From Daphnia carinata (Eukaryota; Arthropoda; Branchiopoda; Diplostraca; Daphniidae), in NCBI RefSeq assembly GCF_022539665.2, contig NC_081338.1:5630446-5694445 (forward strand): a stretch of DNA of 64,000 nucleotides. The letters are read 5' to 3'. Of the stretch, positions 23,451 to 36,337 are shown piece by piece. Within the stretch, counting starts at the first letter, position 1. Every line of letters starts with the position of its first letter. The notes below the pieces were generated by a model. It saw nothing but the letters and a program-made list of their open reading frames with translations. It had not been told where the DNA came from and ran no database searches. The position numbers and the translations under genes were made by a program.

Positions 23451-25627
23451 ATGGCGGCGTTTAAGCCTCATTATACTTTATGTCCGCTACTTGGTGCCCA
23501 CAATTTGGTTGGAGTTAGTGCTGATAAAGAAGAAAGCACGGTTCTTGTTACTCTTGGACCTAATATCGTTGTCAAGCACAAGGTAAATACCCGATGATTG
23601 TTAAAAAAAATTCTATTTCAGCACAACTGTCATTGTTGGTTACAGCTTTCAGATCAAAAGCCGCTGAAAAGCTGGAGTACTAGGCAATCAAACCAAATCA
23701 CTTGCAAGAGTGTCTATGATGTCACAAGTGAAAAATATGTCTGTGTGTTAAACAGAAAACATATTTGCATGTGGAATGAAGATGAATCAAACTTGGAAGA
23801 TGTCAAAAAGCATACAGTACTTTGTTTTGTTTTACAACAGAAATTTCAAACCATAATTTTGAAAATTGTTGCCTTTTAGTTTTCAACCAATATTCACACT
23901 ATTCACTCACCTCCTGGAAAATCATCAATCATTGTGTATGAGAATGGTTACAGTGAGTGTCTAGAAATAGGTTTAACCAAACGGAAGGATGTTAAACCAA
24001 GTTTATTGGATCAGAATGAAACCGTTGCCAAGTCGTACCTTGAAGTAGTTAAAAATCAATCAATCCTTGTGTTGTGCACATCAAGAAACAAGGTAAGTGC
24101 AATTTTTTTTTAGATAGAGCTATGTCTTATTTTGTATACTCCCTTTTTCGGTATTTAGATCTACTATGTTCGTCTAGCAAGTGATGGAACACCAGAGGGG
24201 AACCTAAATTTTTCATTGACTAAAGGAACTGGCTGCAAAAACCTAGGAATGGTTGTGGTTAATGATGATACAAACATTGTCACCATTCTTGTGTTATGTA
24301 AGCATGCCGAAGCTACCGATATTTTTGTAAAGAGTTTCACTAGAATTCAATTTTATTCATTATAACAGGGTCTGATGGAGAATTGGTTCGCTATTCTGAA
24401 CAAGGTGGTATTATGTCTACGTACAGCTTAAGTGGGATATGCCTTTCGAGTCCTGTGGCAATGGTCAAGTTAGATGCCACTCACATTGCTATATATGGAG
24501 CTGACGTGAGCGAAGAAGGGGCGACGCTCTTGCTGTTTGACTTGAAATTTGGTATGAGTGTAGCGAACAGAAAATTGAAGTTCTTCTGTGACCCACCGCA
24601 CATGTACTGTCTCGAGGCCAACAACGTTTTGTTGCTCTGCATTGTACAGAATTTGGTAAGAACACTTGTAATTTGCCAATATAAATTTTTAAAAACTTGT
24701 TTTTCTTTTTCCAGGTCGTAGTACCCTACGTTCTTCAACCTTCTTTGCTGTGCAATCTAATAGATAGCAAACACATAAGAGGTAATTGGCTTGAGACATC
24801 ATGTTTTAGACCGTGTGGTAAAAATCTTTATTTTTTTGCTCCCTATAAAGATACAAATGCAAAGCCTGTCGTTGTCGGCTGGGGCGAAGCTGTTCCAACA
24901 ACACCGAACCCTAATCCATTAAAATTTCGTCAAGGTGACGCAACTAGACTGTCAAACACTCTGTGGGAATCGAATGCTAGTAGCAGCCTCATTTTTGATG
25001 AGTTACTTCCACTGTTGAAAGAAGACAAGGACATAGACGGGATCTGTCTCCTGTTGTCCTCTGTTAAAGATTTACCAGAAAAATGGCTGGCAGATCTTCT
25101 GAATTTTTCGCTAGAAAACAATCTTGTCAAAGGAGACAAGCTATCTAAAATGCTGGAGATTCTTCTGTCTCTTTCGCATTCTGATGTTGTCCTTCTAAAT
25201 CATCTAAGAAGAAAAATGACCACACAGTCCACAATCAAATTATTGGAATACTTGGCCGAGCTCCTGAAAGTTTGCAAATGGGCTAAAGATGAAACTTCTG
25301 AGAACAGTAAACCTGATTTCAGTCAAGTTGTGGATTGGATTTCACTCATTTTGGATGCGCATCATCACGAGCTGCTCATCGCAGGTAGCGACGATCAAGT
25401 TAAACAATTAATCAAACAATTGGGACAACTTGTTGGCGAAAGTGTGAGTTCTATTGAGGTAAAAGCAATAACTTGTATTCAACTAATTTCGCGGTTATTT
25501 ATAGTACGACGTCCTGGATTCCTTGGGACAATCTGAGCCCCTTGTGACTTTACTGGAACAGAAGAGAAGGCCTCCAGAAAACCGACGTAAAGATTGGTAC
25601 GCTATTGAGGTTGTAAGGCTGTTGTAA
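23451..25627 (+). CDS. NOL11: Nucleolar protein 11 (SSU processome)
   Basis: Seven exons join in phase: 23451-23582, 23646-23816, 23880-24092, 24159-24297, 24369-24655, 24715-25458 and 25505-25627, giving 602 residues (human is about 719). The N-terminal half has beta-propeller character and includes the family-like KPLKSWSTRQSNQITCKSV segment. The C-terminal half is helical (exon 6), and the protein ends with the conserved-looking RRKDWYAIEVVRLL. NOL11 works in the t-UTP/UtpA part of the small-subunit processome, supporting rDNA transcription and pre-18S processing in the nucleolus. It shares a divergent promoter spacer with NAT9 and is followed 390 bp later by WDR18, another ribosome-assembly factor. 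Confidence 0.85.
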
Positions 25628-26016
25628 TGAAGGTTGGTAGCGTGAAACCAATCTTTCTTAATACACAGCTATTCATTTCAAGCTATTCATCAACAGTATA
25701 CCAAGTAATTTTAATGCATTTTTTTCTTTCAACTCATTATCCTTCAGTTTTGTGAAGTTTCTTTTAATTCTAGTAGTTTCTTCGTCGTAGCTGGTTTTTA
25801 ATGGATTTGGATCTATGAAGCATGTAATTTTAGTAGATTTCACTGAAGAAAATTTGAGAAGAAAAAAGAAATTAATATTTAAATTTGGCTGAATTAAAAA
25901 AGCGCCATCTTTGAAAGCAACGTAGCAGACGACTGATCGCAACACGTGTGCTTGAACAAATACGTTGACTTGGCGCCTGAATGTTAATTATATAAAAGTA
26001 TCTTTTAAAATTCGGC
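25628..26016. other. Spacer between NOL11 and WDR18
   Basis: AT-rich DNA with no recognisable coding sequence. It contains the NOL11 3' UTR and WDR18 promoter. A short TATATAAAA-like stretch near 25990 lies about 25 bp before the WDR18 ATG, too close to be certain as a TATA box. Confidence 0.4.
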
Positions 26017-27560
26017 ATGGAGGTAGTAGTCACAAGCGAATGTTCAGGTCAATTATGGAACACATGTATTTGGGAACCATTGACTGGCACTACGTTACGG
26101 ACATTTAAAGGTGGAATTTCGGGTTCTCAATCGCTCTGTGTAGTCGGTGGAGATTACTTGATTGCCTCCATAAAAGACAAACCCATTATACAGGTATGTG
26201 TCATCTCGTATCTATTTGTGCCACAAAATTTACGGCGAATTAACTACAGGTATGGGCGTTGAATAGGCAAGATCAGATCACAACTAAAATGATAATGCCT
26301 GGCATCGTTCAAGTTTTGGCAATTTCTCCGTGCAACAACTTTTGTGTGGGGGCCCTCAGTGAACAGTTGTTGGTCTGGCAATTGTCAACTGGAAAATTAG
26401 TGGCATCACTTAGACGTCACTATCAAAATGTGTCTGACGTGAAATTCACAGCAGACTCTTCACGGTTTGTAAGTGCTGGAGCTGAAGGCCTGGTTCTGCT
26501 CTGGAGTTTGGAGACGGTCTTACACTCCAAGGTGAGTTTTAAATGTTTCTCCACAGTGATTGATCAAATTGATTTTCCCGTTTCATTCATCATCAGGAAT
26601 GCGAACCAGATTCGACATGGTCAGACCATTCTTTACCAGTGACTGGCCTCCATGTGACAAAATCGCTGATTCAACCTTTGGCGTTTTCAGTATCTCTCGA
26701 TCAAACGTGCAAAATTCGAGATCTGAACACTGGCAGAACGTTATTCAACATACAATTCGGTCAGGTATGGCATTGCATTGATTCAGTTTCACAGATTTCC
26801 CAAACGCGTAGATATATCCTTTCATTTCAGCCGTTGCGTTCGGTTGCGGTTGACCATGCCGAAGAAAGTTGTTACGTCGGTTCTCAGGAGGGAAAGATTT
26901 ACAGAATAGATTTATTGGATCCTCCCCGTGGTGTTGAACAAATGGTGGACGAGACGGCGTCGAAGAAAATGTTTGTGGGCCATGAGAAAGCTGTCACATG
27001 CCTGAGCGTATCAATGGACGGCTGTCATTTACTAAGCGGTGAGGAAAAAAAAAAACATTTCGTGAAACTCGGTCACGGAGATTATGATAGCAAAAAATCT
27101 TTTTCTTATTTGTTGCATTGAAAAAAAAGGTTCGGATGACGAAAGCGCTCGTGTATGGGACATGGCCAGCGGGCAATGCGTCCGCATTCTGGCACACCGT
27201 GGACCATTAACGAATGCATTTTTCGCTCCACGATACAAACATTTGGATACAGACAAGTTTCATCCACGGGTCATCATCAACACATTTGAAAAGAAACGCC
27301 ACGACGGCCAGTTGAATGCCGACAGCGATACAAACGTCCAATTGTTGATGCGCTGTCCACCTTTGATGGAATCGTTCGACTCTGAACGTCAGTCGAATTC
27401 CTTATTGGGCAAAAGCGAAGGCCAAGCGTCGAGTGAAGTGGTGCAAAACGAGCTGAGCCATTTGAAGTACGTCAATCGGCAATTGTACGCGTTTGCCGTC
27501 GACAAGATTCTCAAGAACGATACGACGTGTACGACAAGCGATAACAAGAAACGCAAATAA
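26017..27560 (+). CDS. WDR18: WD repeat protein 18 (Rix1/PELP1 complex)
   Basis: Five exons join in phase: 26017-26193, 26250-26531, 26597-26764, 26831-27038 and 27130-27560, giving 421 residues (human WDR18 is 432). WD-type blades are visible: WALNRQ...; LVWQLSTGKLVASL; FVSAGAEGLVLLWSLETVL; CKIRDLNTGRTLF; and SDDESARVWDMASGQCVRIL. The C terminus is a coiled coil ending in basic KKRK. WDR18 (yeast Ipi3) works with PELP1 and TEX10 in the Rix1 complex, which remodels pre-60S particles and removes ITS2. The intron before exon 5 has a homopurine acceptor (AAAAAAAAG), unusual but fixed by the protein phase. AATAAA at 27613-27618 is the probable polyadenylation signal. Confidence 0.94.
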
Positions 27561-30500
27561 TGCATTTCCAAACGATTGAACTTGTCGTTGACAGAAAACA
27601 AATGGACAAGTGAATAAAGAATTGTTGAAGATAAAGAATGTTTTCGCCGTTAAGTTTGGGAATTAGTGGACCACACATAGTGGTTTGTTTAATTTGCAAC
27701 AGCCTTGAATTTCAGGTTGTTGCACGGGTGAATGTCAACTGTTTAGTTTGTCCTAATAATAATTATTTTTTTTCTTTTTTAAAATGACGTTTTTACCCCT
27801 AGCCAAAGAGATTCAAGTTGAAGGGCTCTTGATGATGGTGTCATCGTGATTCAGCAGGTGAAATATGATGTTTTTCTTTTTTTATCTAAATCTTTTTTTG
27901 ATTATTTTTAACTGCATTTTTAATGTTCAAGGACCGCCAGCTGTCGTACAAGGCTCCAACAAGACAAAACAAACGTTTGATGTCACAACATACTCGGGTC
28001 CTTGTTATGATTTGTTTTTCCTTCCCATTTTTGAAGAAAAATCTTTTCGCGTTTAATGTTTCAGAAAAATTTACTTATTTTTTTTTTTAACATTCACTTT
28101 AGATAAACAAGAAGAAGAAACGATTGTGGTGTGGCCTACATTTAGAGAAAAAGTCGGCAGAAAACAACTCAATGGACATCCACCAGCTGTCGAGTGACCA
28201 TCCCCCTAATTGCGGCCATTTCCCACACTTGTAACGGTGAGTCCAACACAAAAATTTTATTTCTCTTCGTTTTCTTTCTTGTTTCTCTCTGGCGATGATT
28301 GTGATAGGCGTCGATAGAAATTTTGTTTTGTTTTTTTATTCATTTCTCGGGGCTGGCAGATGATCCTTAAATGGAGAGAAATTACATGGCGGGGTATAGA
28401 CGGCGCATTGTGTAGACAAAGTGGGAAAGGAAAAATGATGAGAACATTTAGAGGAGGCAACCAAAATTGGTGAAGAAACAAAAAATCGTTTTCCCCCTTG
28501 ATGATGGACGTCCTTGTTGTCCAAAGAAAGGCCTTGTCTTTGGTATCTCGATTAAGTTATCTCGATTTCGTGATGCACAAATGATATCAAGCCGATCCTT
28601 TTGATGATCTCACGCTCTCCTTTAATTGGGTCATCTCTCACACGAATTTCCCCCCTTTTTTTTTCATATTTTTCTTTGGCCAAGGGGAGAAAGAAATCAC
28701 ATCGTTGACGATGTCCCCCACAGGAGGTGAAATCGTGCGTAACCGACAGTCGTTAACGTTTGCAAAACAAAAATGGACATCATTTTTCTACTCTTTTGAA
28801 TTCAGCGTCAATGATCTGGGGCTGAACGGGACACCGAACGTCGCATAAATAAAAACATTTCTCGCATGAAATGTTTTTTATTTCGAAATGTGCGACAAAA
28901 GTGTCAATAGAGGGAGAGAGTTTTGAATGAAATCATTAGCCTTGAATTTTGAAAAAAAAAAAAAAAATTAAAGATGTCGTGATGGCCGCCTGCGAATAAA
29001 TCTGGAATCTTTAGTTGATGTCAATTGAAGGGACCGTTTTTCTTTCGGCGTCGGACCATGTTGCGCCGTGTCTTTCAAAAGCGTCGGCGAAATGTTTGAA
29101 ACGCAAAACCGCAACGTCACGACCCCCCCCCCTTTTTTTTGCGAGCGTAAAACGTTGTCGAGTTTTTGATTCGAGAACGAGACACATCAAGACGTTCGTG
29201 GAAAGATCATTCGTTTTTCATTTCAAGGATCTTTACTCCTCCCCGCATTTATTTCCATTTCTTTTTTTCTTGATCATTCAATCGGCCGCCAAAACATTTA
29301 GCTAAACATGTTGTCGATTCTTGTGGGAAGACGACGTTTTATTTGAAATTAGCCTTGACGGTTTTTTTGTTTTTCTCGATAATTGTTTGTCTTTACCGCG
29401 TGATTTTCGAACCTTTTGTGTTTCGTTCGTTCCGCTTTTCACGGTTTCTTTTGCATGTCGGACGACGCTCTTTTCCCCAAAAATGTTGCAGAAGAATCGG
29501 ATACAGTTGAGTTGTTGGCAGCTTCACGCCTCGCTTCATCTCTCCGCTTGTAAAAAGACAAGGACGACATTATCAAAAGACATTTCTTCATTTCTATATT
29601 TAAACTAGAAAAAACAAAATGCGATCGTTTATGTTTCATTTTCGTATTTCGAAATGGCGTAATTGAATTTTTGTTTATGACGAGTTAGCCGTTTTAATTG
29701 CAGTCGGGCTAATGGAGCATTTCGGCAACTTGCATATCTTCGTGAAAGTGTCACCCAGGCGTCGGTAAGGAAAGAAAAAAGAAAAAAAAAATGCCCCCTC
29801 CCCCCGCTCTTTGCACAAGGACAGACACGAAATGTCGTGCGTCATCGTGACCGGATACTGGGTGTCCGTTGATTTCCTTTGCTCCATCCACGTCTGGCGT
29901 GAACGTGAATTATTGCGCCGCTCATCGGTACGTCTTCGGGTCGAGGTCCTTTTCTCTGCTCATCCTCCTCTCTTGTTATTGCTAAAAAAAAGCGTTTCAA
30001 CACAATGGAAAGAGAGAGGCAGTATTGCGTATTATTTTGTTTGTTATCCCCGTTTGTCAAAATTGTTGAAAGACGAATGTTCTTTTGAGGAGGGCCAGCT
30101 GTTAGCCACCGGTTCGTCAAGGCTGACATCAAGGGCTCCAATCGAATATCCTTGTCGTTATCGCATTCCACTATTTATTTATTTATTTATTTTTTTTCTA
30201 TTGGATCCGATGCCGCAACACGTCTTGTAATAGATTCTTTTTTGAGGGGGTATGGGGTGGGGGAGTACGAAGATGATGAATGGATTTGCATTGTTTGAAG
30301 AGGTGGCGTCGGTCAAGGAGGCCCAGCAGAGTTCTCGTTTGCACACGTCGAAAATGAGAGAAAGCACAGCTTCCTTATTTCTATTTTTTTTTTTGTTTGT
30401 TTGTTTGCAAATGTTTTTGCGTTTGGGCCGTGTGGCGAATGGCGTGAAATGAAGCAGTTGATCGCGTCCCGAGTCTATAATGGGCAATAGTGAAACGAAG

Positions 30501-32605
30501 GGTAAACGTTTAGTTTTTTTTTTTTTTTTTTTTTCAGGTGAATGATGGGGGGGGGACAGCGGCTGGACTCGATCCAATATGATCACGAATCCGTTTTTTT
30601 TTGTTTTTGTTTTGCATTCACGCAACGCAAATTGATGAGGGAGACGCTCCAGCCCTTAAAAAGTGATCACATTTTTCCAAAACCTTTTCAGGCGAAATTT
30701 TTTTGGGAAGGAAAAGAAATGGTCATCTAGTGGAAAAAGACAAGCTATTGATTATAGTCGGCACTAGGCAAATATGTACGTCAAGGTAAATTATTTCCCT
30801 TTTTTTTTTTTTTTTTTTATTTTATTACCCATCCCCCCTCTCTTTTAGTTTTTAACGATGAAGGCTGGGCATGGCGTCGGTGAGCGTCACGGATTCAAAC
30901 GGTAAGCGTCTCTTCACGCACCGCTAGTTACAAACACACGAGGAGGGGAAAATTTGATTAAATTTAAATACGAAATGTTAGGGGAGGGGGGGGGGAGGAA
31001 AGAGTTATTAACAGCGGACGCGTGAGTGTGTTGCGCCATATGGGGGTCAAGGCTCGTTGCCTAATTTCTCAATATTTTTTTTTCGTGATTTTTTGCCCAC
31101 CGAAAAGATGGGGCCATTTTGTCAGTGCGCATCAATTGAAAGGGGAAGCAAAAAAAAAATGGAGGTGACGGGCGCAACGGGGGTGCGTGAATCAATGTTC
31201 GAAACGCGTCGTTTTTCATTGGGGGGTTGTCATTTGTACAAAAGAAGCATTTTTGAATGAATTTGCACCGATGAAGGTGCGTGATACTTGCAACTAAATA
31301 GCCCCCCCGAACGAAGCAGAGAAAAGAAAGAAAATATTTTCCGTGTCAAGGTTTTTGTTTTTTTTTCTGTTGGGAACGATACCGAGAAAAGAAAGACGTC
31401 GTGTAATACTCTCGTCCTCTCGAATGCTTTTGATGCGCCTCTGTCGGGAGTCTGTTGTGTGTCAATGCGAGAGAAAAATGATTGGCCACTCATCTAATAG
31501 GGCAAAGAACAAAATGGCCAAAAATTCCACTGGTGAAATTGAAAATACGAAATGCTCGAGCGAGAAATGAGGGTTTAAAGACGCCGCAGTCCCGCTGTTA
31601 TGCAAATGGGTTTTTTTTTTTTTTTTTTTTTTCTTTTTCTTTCTCTTTCTCGACGTCAAATGATGAAGTAAGGTTGGAAAAGAAGAATAAAAAGTTGTGA
31701 CTTGGTGCTTGAACCGGGGGAGCACAAAGGTCAAACGAGGGAGGGGAAAGTTGCCGGGATGTTGAAGGTGACGGGCGAAACTGATTCACCTGTCATTCGT
31801 GTGCGCGTCCATTTTTCATTCACGCCGATTCTTATTCATTTTTTTTTTTTTTTGATGGCACATGCCGTGACTCTCAATTTGCCTACTCTGTATCTTTTTC
31901 GGCCTCTTTTTCTCGTTCAAAACACGCCGAGATGAAAAGAAAATTGGCAATGGCGCGTGACGCTCTTTTGATTTTTTTTTTTTTTTTTTTTTTGTCACCC
32001 GAATTATTCAAATGTGTCGCACACGGAGATGGCGAAAGCGTGTAGCGGTTCACTTCTCCTCCCCCCCCCCCCCCTTCTATTTTTGTTGTGAAACGAAACT
32101 TAGGCGTTGACGAATTTTGAAATGGCCGAACGAAAGAGAAACCGGCCCAACCGCTCGAATTCATTTTCTTTTCAAACAAACAAACAAAAAATCGTGTTTG
32201 GCTTCGTTGTTTTGTTTTGTTTTTCAAGCCCGAAATACGGGCTACACGTGCGTTCACAATCAACGGCTAAATTCGTTTGAACCGAGCGAAGGGAATAAAA
32301 ACAAAAGTTGGGCGAGAAAGTGAAGGAAACGATTTTTGTTTTGTTTTTAGTCAGTCGGCGTTAATGTATTCACGAAAAGAAACGGCATGTCGAAATGAAA
32401 ACGCGTGTTCCGTTTGCTCCAAATTGTTGGAAGTCGACAGATGCGATGGCGACGGATGTTTACACTGGCCAAAAAAAAAAACGCATCGGCCGACCATTGG
32501 ACAGACGTCGACGCTCTTCACTGATGACTCACGCAGCTTTTTTTGTTAGCTAAACGTCTCTCGTGACGGCCGTTATCGACTCAATCAAACATGGCCAAAT
32601 TGGAC

Positions 32606-32640
32606 TTTTTGTTTTGTTTTGTTTTGTTTTGTTTTGTTTT
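32606..32640. repeat. (TTTTG)n microsatellite
   Basis: Seven tandem pentanucleotide units TTTTG/GTTTT with no interruption. Confidence 0.9.
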
Positions 32641-33479
32641 AACGACCGTAATGAACATTCATTGAAACGCTTTTTTTTTTTGTTGATTGGCTCACTTGAT
32701 TAAGATCCCGTGAGTCACTCGACGCGAGCAAAAGGAAAAGTTTGCGGCCAAAAATTTCACTACTCCCGCAGGTCGAAACATTTGTTGTTTTTTTTTTGTT
32801 GTTGTTTTATTTCGATAGTGTGGCAGCACATTGAAAAGAAATTTTCGTTTTTTGTTGTTTTTTTTTTCATTTAAGCTTCAAAAAATCCCCCCGTGACGTG
32901 TTTATCTTAAAAAGGCAGCCGCTAGACTTTGGTCTACTTTCGTATTCGATTCGAAATGTTGGCCAGCCCAATGGCCGTCTTTCATACCGTGATGGATGGG
33001 ACGCGGATAAAGAGAACGACTTCTTTTTTTTTTTTGCCTCGGACGGGGCCAAATGTTTTGGGCGTGGCTTGCGCTGCACACCTGTCGCAATTGCTAGTCA
33101 AATTGGTTGCATCCAATTAAGCCCCAAAGGACGTCGCTGCTTTTGTATTTTGCATCGACGTCCATCCCGTTTGTTTGTTTTGTTTTCCCCCAAGGTTTTT
33201 CCCTTTGCCAAGCCAATTGCTCTCGAATGCTAATTGATTGCAAAATGAAAGTAAAGCAAATGCCTTGGGACGTTTGAGTCGGAAATGATCCGACGATGAC
33301 GACGTTCTTCTCGTTCGTGACGCTGTGGGTGGGTGCGCGGGCCAGTCGGCAAGACAACGGGGTAGCCCGCCGATGGCAAACTGAAAACAACAAATAGATT
33401 CGACGTGTAATGTGATAGTCCAACACCACAGAATATGAATCATTTTGTTTGTGTGTGTGTGTCGAAAACCCGCCAAATA

Positions 33480-33480
<1 letters not shown>

Positions 33481-33510
<30 letters not shown>
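33481..33510. repeat. (TG)15 microsatellite
   Basis: Fifteen uninterrupted TG dinucleotides, preceded by a shorter GT run at about 33449-33462. Confidence 0.95.
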
Positions 33511-33512
<2 letters not shown>

Positions 33513-33640
33513 GATAAGGTGAAAAAAAAAAAGAGAAAGAAAAAGGACGTAAAAGGAAGTAGGAAAAAAAGAGGCCCGAGGCTGAATACCTGTTGTGTCC
33601 TACAGCGAATAGAAGGAAGAGAAAGAAAAAAAAAATACGT

Positions 33641-33667
33641 AGGAGAGAGAAAGAGAGAGAGAGAGAG
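33641..33667. repeat. (GA)n microsatellite followed by a G run
   Basis: GAGAGAGA-type repeat interrupted by a single AAGA and followed by about ten consecutive G residues. Confidence 0.9.
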
Positions 33668-33949
33668 GGGGGGGGGAAATATCATAAAGTTGGTGGCACG
33701 TTGAGTTGAACAGACCAGTCACTTTGCCGGTTGCGTTCAGCCCAGACACGCCGAGAAAACGAGTTCTCATTGCCATTTTCTCTTTTCTTACCTTTTTATC
33801 GCAATAGTTTTTTTTTTTTTTTTTAGAACGTAAGACGGCTGTTATTGTTTTCTATTTCAATCGAATTTTGTTGGTTTGAAAGTAGCGAGTTGTCATTTCT
33901 GATTGTTTTTGTTTCTTCTTTGTGGTTTGATGTTGAACGCCGAAAAACA

Positions 33950-34031
33950 GTGAAGACAACAGTGGAAAAGCATCGAGTGAAGTGAACTGAAACAACTGCA
34001 CTTGTTTGTTTCCAAAGTGCCTTACTGACAG
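33950..34031 (+). other. Probable 5' untranslated exon
   Basis: The sequence around AGTGAAGACAACAGTGGAAA is unlike the surrounding low-complexity DNA and ends at a strong donor (CTGACAG/GTGAGC at 34031/34032) followed by a (TC)n tract. No ATG begins a long frame in it. It probably belongs to a gene whose coding exons were lost at the gap or lie beyond the satellite array. Confidence 0.4.
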
Positions 34032-34417
34032 GTGAGCACCTCTTTCTCTCTCTCTCTCTCACCGGAAAGAATTGCTACGTTAGGCTGGTACGTTGATTTG
34101 CATGATAGAACGGACGCACTAACGGCGTGTGGCAATAGTACCAAAATGTTACTCTAACGGATTTTTTCTTTTACTATTTTCTGACGGCTTTGGCACTCGT
34201 TTGTCTTAACCTGTACGCAACCTGTTTCTTTTGTTTCTTTTGTGCTACATAGAAAATTGTAGGTTGTTTTTTTCTCCAAAATTTCTCAATCGTGTTGAAA
34301 ATCTCGACAGAGTAGAAACGATAGGAAATAGAAAAAAAGAGTGGTGAGCAATGGACATCTCGTTTGCCAATGTGCTTCGGCCAATGTCACAATAGCCGGG
34401 CACATCATTTTATTGGT

Positions 34418-34517
34418 NNNNNNNNNNNNNNNNNNNNNNNNNNNNNNNNNNNNNNNNNNNNNNNNNNNNNNNNNNNNNNNNNNNNNNNNNNNNNNNNNNN
34501 NNNNNNNNNNNNNNNNN
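34418..34517. other. Assembly gap of exactly 100 N
   Basis: One hundred N in a row is the usual placeholder for a gap of unknown size. It abuts the first satellite unit directly, so the true left edge of the array is not in this assembly. Confidence 0.98.
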
Positions 34518-35918
34518 TTAAAAAAGTTAATATAAATAAAACTAGATAACTATATACGATGTAGATGCTAAATCTAATAAGAATCGTGAATATGAAATTT
34601 GTTTTTATGTAGACATGATGGTTTTTAAGTTATTTAAATTATAAAAGTTGGTATGATAGAAATTTAAGGCCTGATGCCAAACATACACTTTAAACTTAAT
34701 ATGAATAAAACTAGATAACTATACATCATTTAGATTGTAAATTTAGTAAGAATCATGAGTATGAAATTTGTTTTATTGTAGACTTTGTGGGTTTTGAGTT
34801 ATTTTAAATATAAAGGTAGGTACAATAGACATTTTAGGCCCCGGTCAACAACTTTTACTTCAAAATAATAATGTCAATAAAACAAGATAACTATACATGA
34901 TTTAGGTTGGAAATTTAGTAAGAATCACGAATATGAAATTTGTTTTTATGTAGACTTCATGGTTTTTGAGTTATTTCAAATATAAAAGTAGGTACGATAG
35001 AAATTTAAGGCCCGACAAAACACCAAGCCCGACTTTTACTTAAAAAGTTAATATAAATAAAACTAGATAACTATATACGATTTAGATGCTAAATTTAATA
35101 AGAATCACGAATACGAAATTTGTTTTTATGTAGACATGATGGTTTTTGAGTTATTTAAATTATAAAAGTTGGTATGATAGAAATTTAAGGCCCGATACCA
35201 AACATTTACTTTAAACTTAATATCAATTAAAATAGATAGCTATACATCATTTGGATTGTAAATTTAATAAGAATCATGAATATGCAATTTGTTTTTATGT
35301 AGACCTGATGGTTTTTGAGTTATTTAAATATAAAAGTTGGTGCAGTGGCCCGTTCCAGAACTTTTACTTCAAATAATATCAATAAAACTAGATAACTGTA
35401 TATCATTTAGATTTTGAATTTAATAAGAATCATGAATATGAAATTTTTTGTTAGTAAACAATAACGAAACATTACTTTAAACATACATGGTCCTTAGCCG
35501 AGTCTAAAATGGTTCAACTGAATGTCGTACCAATAGATGGTGATACTGTTTGGCGGACACTTTCTGATAAAAATTCTTGAAGTTTAATTGTTGATCTCTC
35601 GCGAAATCAAAAAATGACGATATGACCTCACTGATTAAAAAATAAAAACATGAATCATTCCGATAGTTTATTTATCTTTTGGCCATCAAGTTGTCCATTT
35701 AAAGTTGATTTAATTTCAATACTAAGTAAAATGCCAATAAACTAAGTAAATTGCCAATAACAATGTTCAAAACCGTTCCAAGTACGCCACCCGCATGAAA
35801 AATTGTTAAATTTTAGATGACTTGATCAACAAATATCACAAAAGGTTTGCTGAATACCTTAGATGCAATTGGACCTTTAAGTAGTCGCAATTACCAGCGT
35901 GCCCACTCAAAACTACTT

Positions 35919-36337
35919 TTACTTCAACTTACCCAGTTCACTCCAACCCCTTTGAATCAAGTCAGTATGAGGGCATCCAGGTTTCAAAATTAGTAAGCCT
36001 TAATTAATTGGATCACTGTTTTGCCAGAGCCCGTGACAGCACGAGCAATTAAATATCTTTTGCCAAGAATACCTGTAACTGAAGCTTTCTGAACACTTGT
36101 TGGTTTTATGTAGCCAGAATTTTGAAAGCTTTGAAGTAGTAGATGGCACAGGCAGGCTTCTGCGAATGGCGTTGTGTATTGAGGTACATCTTTTCCTGTA
36201 ACCTAAAGCAGACCCAATGGATATTTTTAGATCACAACATACAGTTTCGAGAAATGGCTTACCTGAAGGACGAATTTATCAAAATTTTTAAAGCGTTCCC
36301 CACAGACGATGCCCTTAGATTTTTTTCTATTTTCTCA
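35919..36337 (-). pseudogene. Vasa/DDX4-like DEAD-box helicase fragment, copy 1
   Basis: Minus-strand reading gives a piece of a DEAD-box RNA helicase most like Vasa. Exon a ends FKNFDKFVLQ at 36264, with donor CAG/GTAAGC. A 60-bp intron (36263-36204, ending TGCTTTAG) follows. Exon b starts VTGKDVPQYTTPFAEAC at 36203, runs through the Q motif GYIKPTSVQKASV and reaches an intact Walker A, AVTGSGKT. After Gly-Lys-Thr the frame loses similarity and stops at 35921-35919. The NFDKF...VTGxDVP stretch before the Q motif is typical of Vasa and DDX3-type proteins, with VTG-DVP favouring Vasa. Upstream, IFEKIE appears in another frame, suggesting a small indel. No start codon, DEAD box or helicase C domain is present, so it cannot encode an enzyme. 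The retained intron shows that it was copied from genomic DNA, not from mRNA. Confidence 0.8.

Larger units (their letters stand above)
27561..34417. other. Long noncoding region rich in homopolymers and microsatellites
   Basis: Over 6.8 kb I find no recognisable protein. Short frames are shadows of poly-T, poly-A and simple repeats. Splice-like signals occur at 27858/27859 (CAGCAG/GTGAAA), a possible exon at about 28103-28237 (after TTCACTTTAG, ending ACG/GTGAGT, open except for a late TAA) and 34031/34032. They would suit the 5' end of a plus-strand gene with long introns whose coding exons lie beyond the gap at 34418. Runs of T or C of 10-23 bp appear every few hundred bases. Confidence 0.5.

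Noticed and set aside
27084-27129. Extension of WDR18 frame upstream of exon 5
   Set aside because: This is intron read-through; the spliced form matches the WD repeat exactly.
29738-30230. Overlapping frames on both strands around 30 kb
   Set aside because: No motif, no splice support and strong simple-sequence bias.
33435-33704. Open frames rich in Val-Cys or Lys-Arg-Glu
   Set aside because: They are translations of TG and GA microsatellites and homopolymers.
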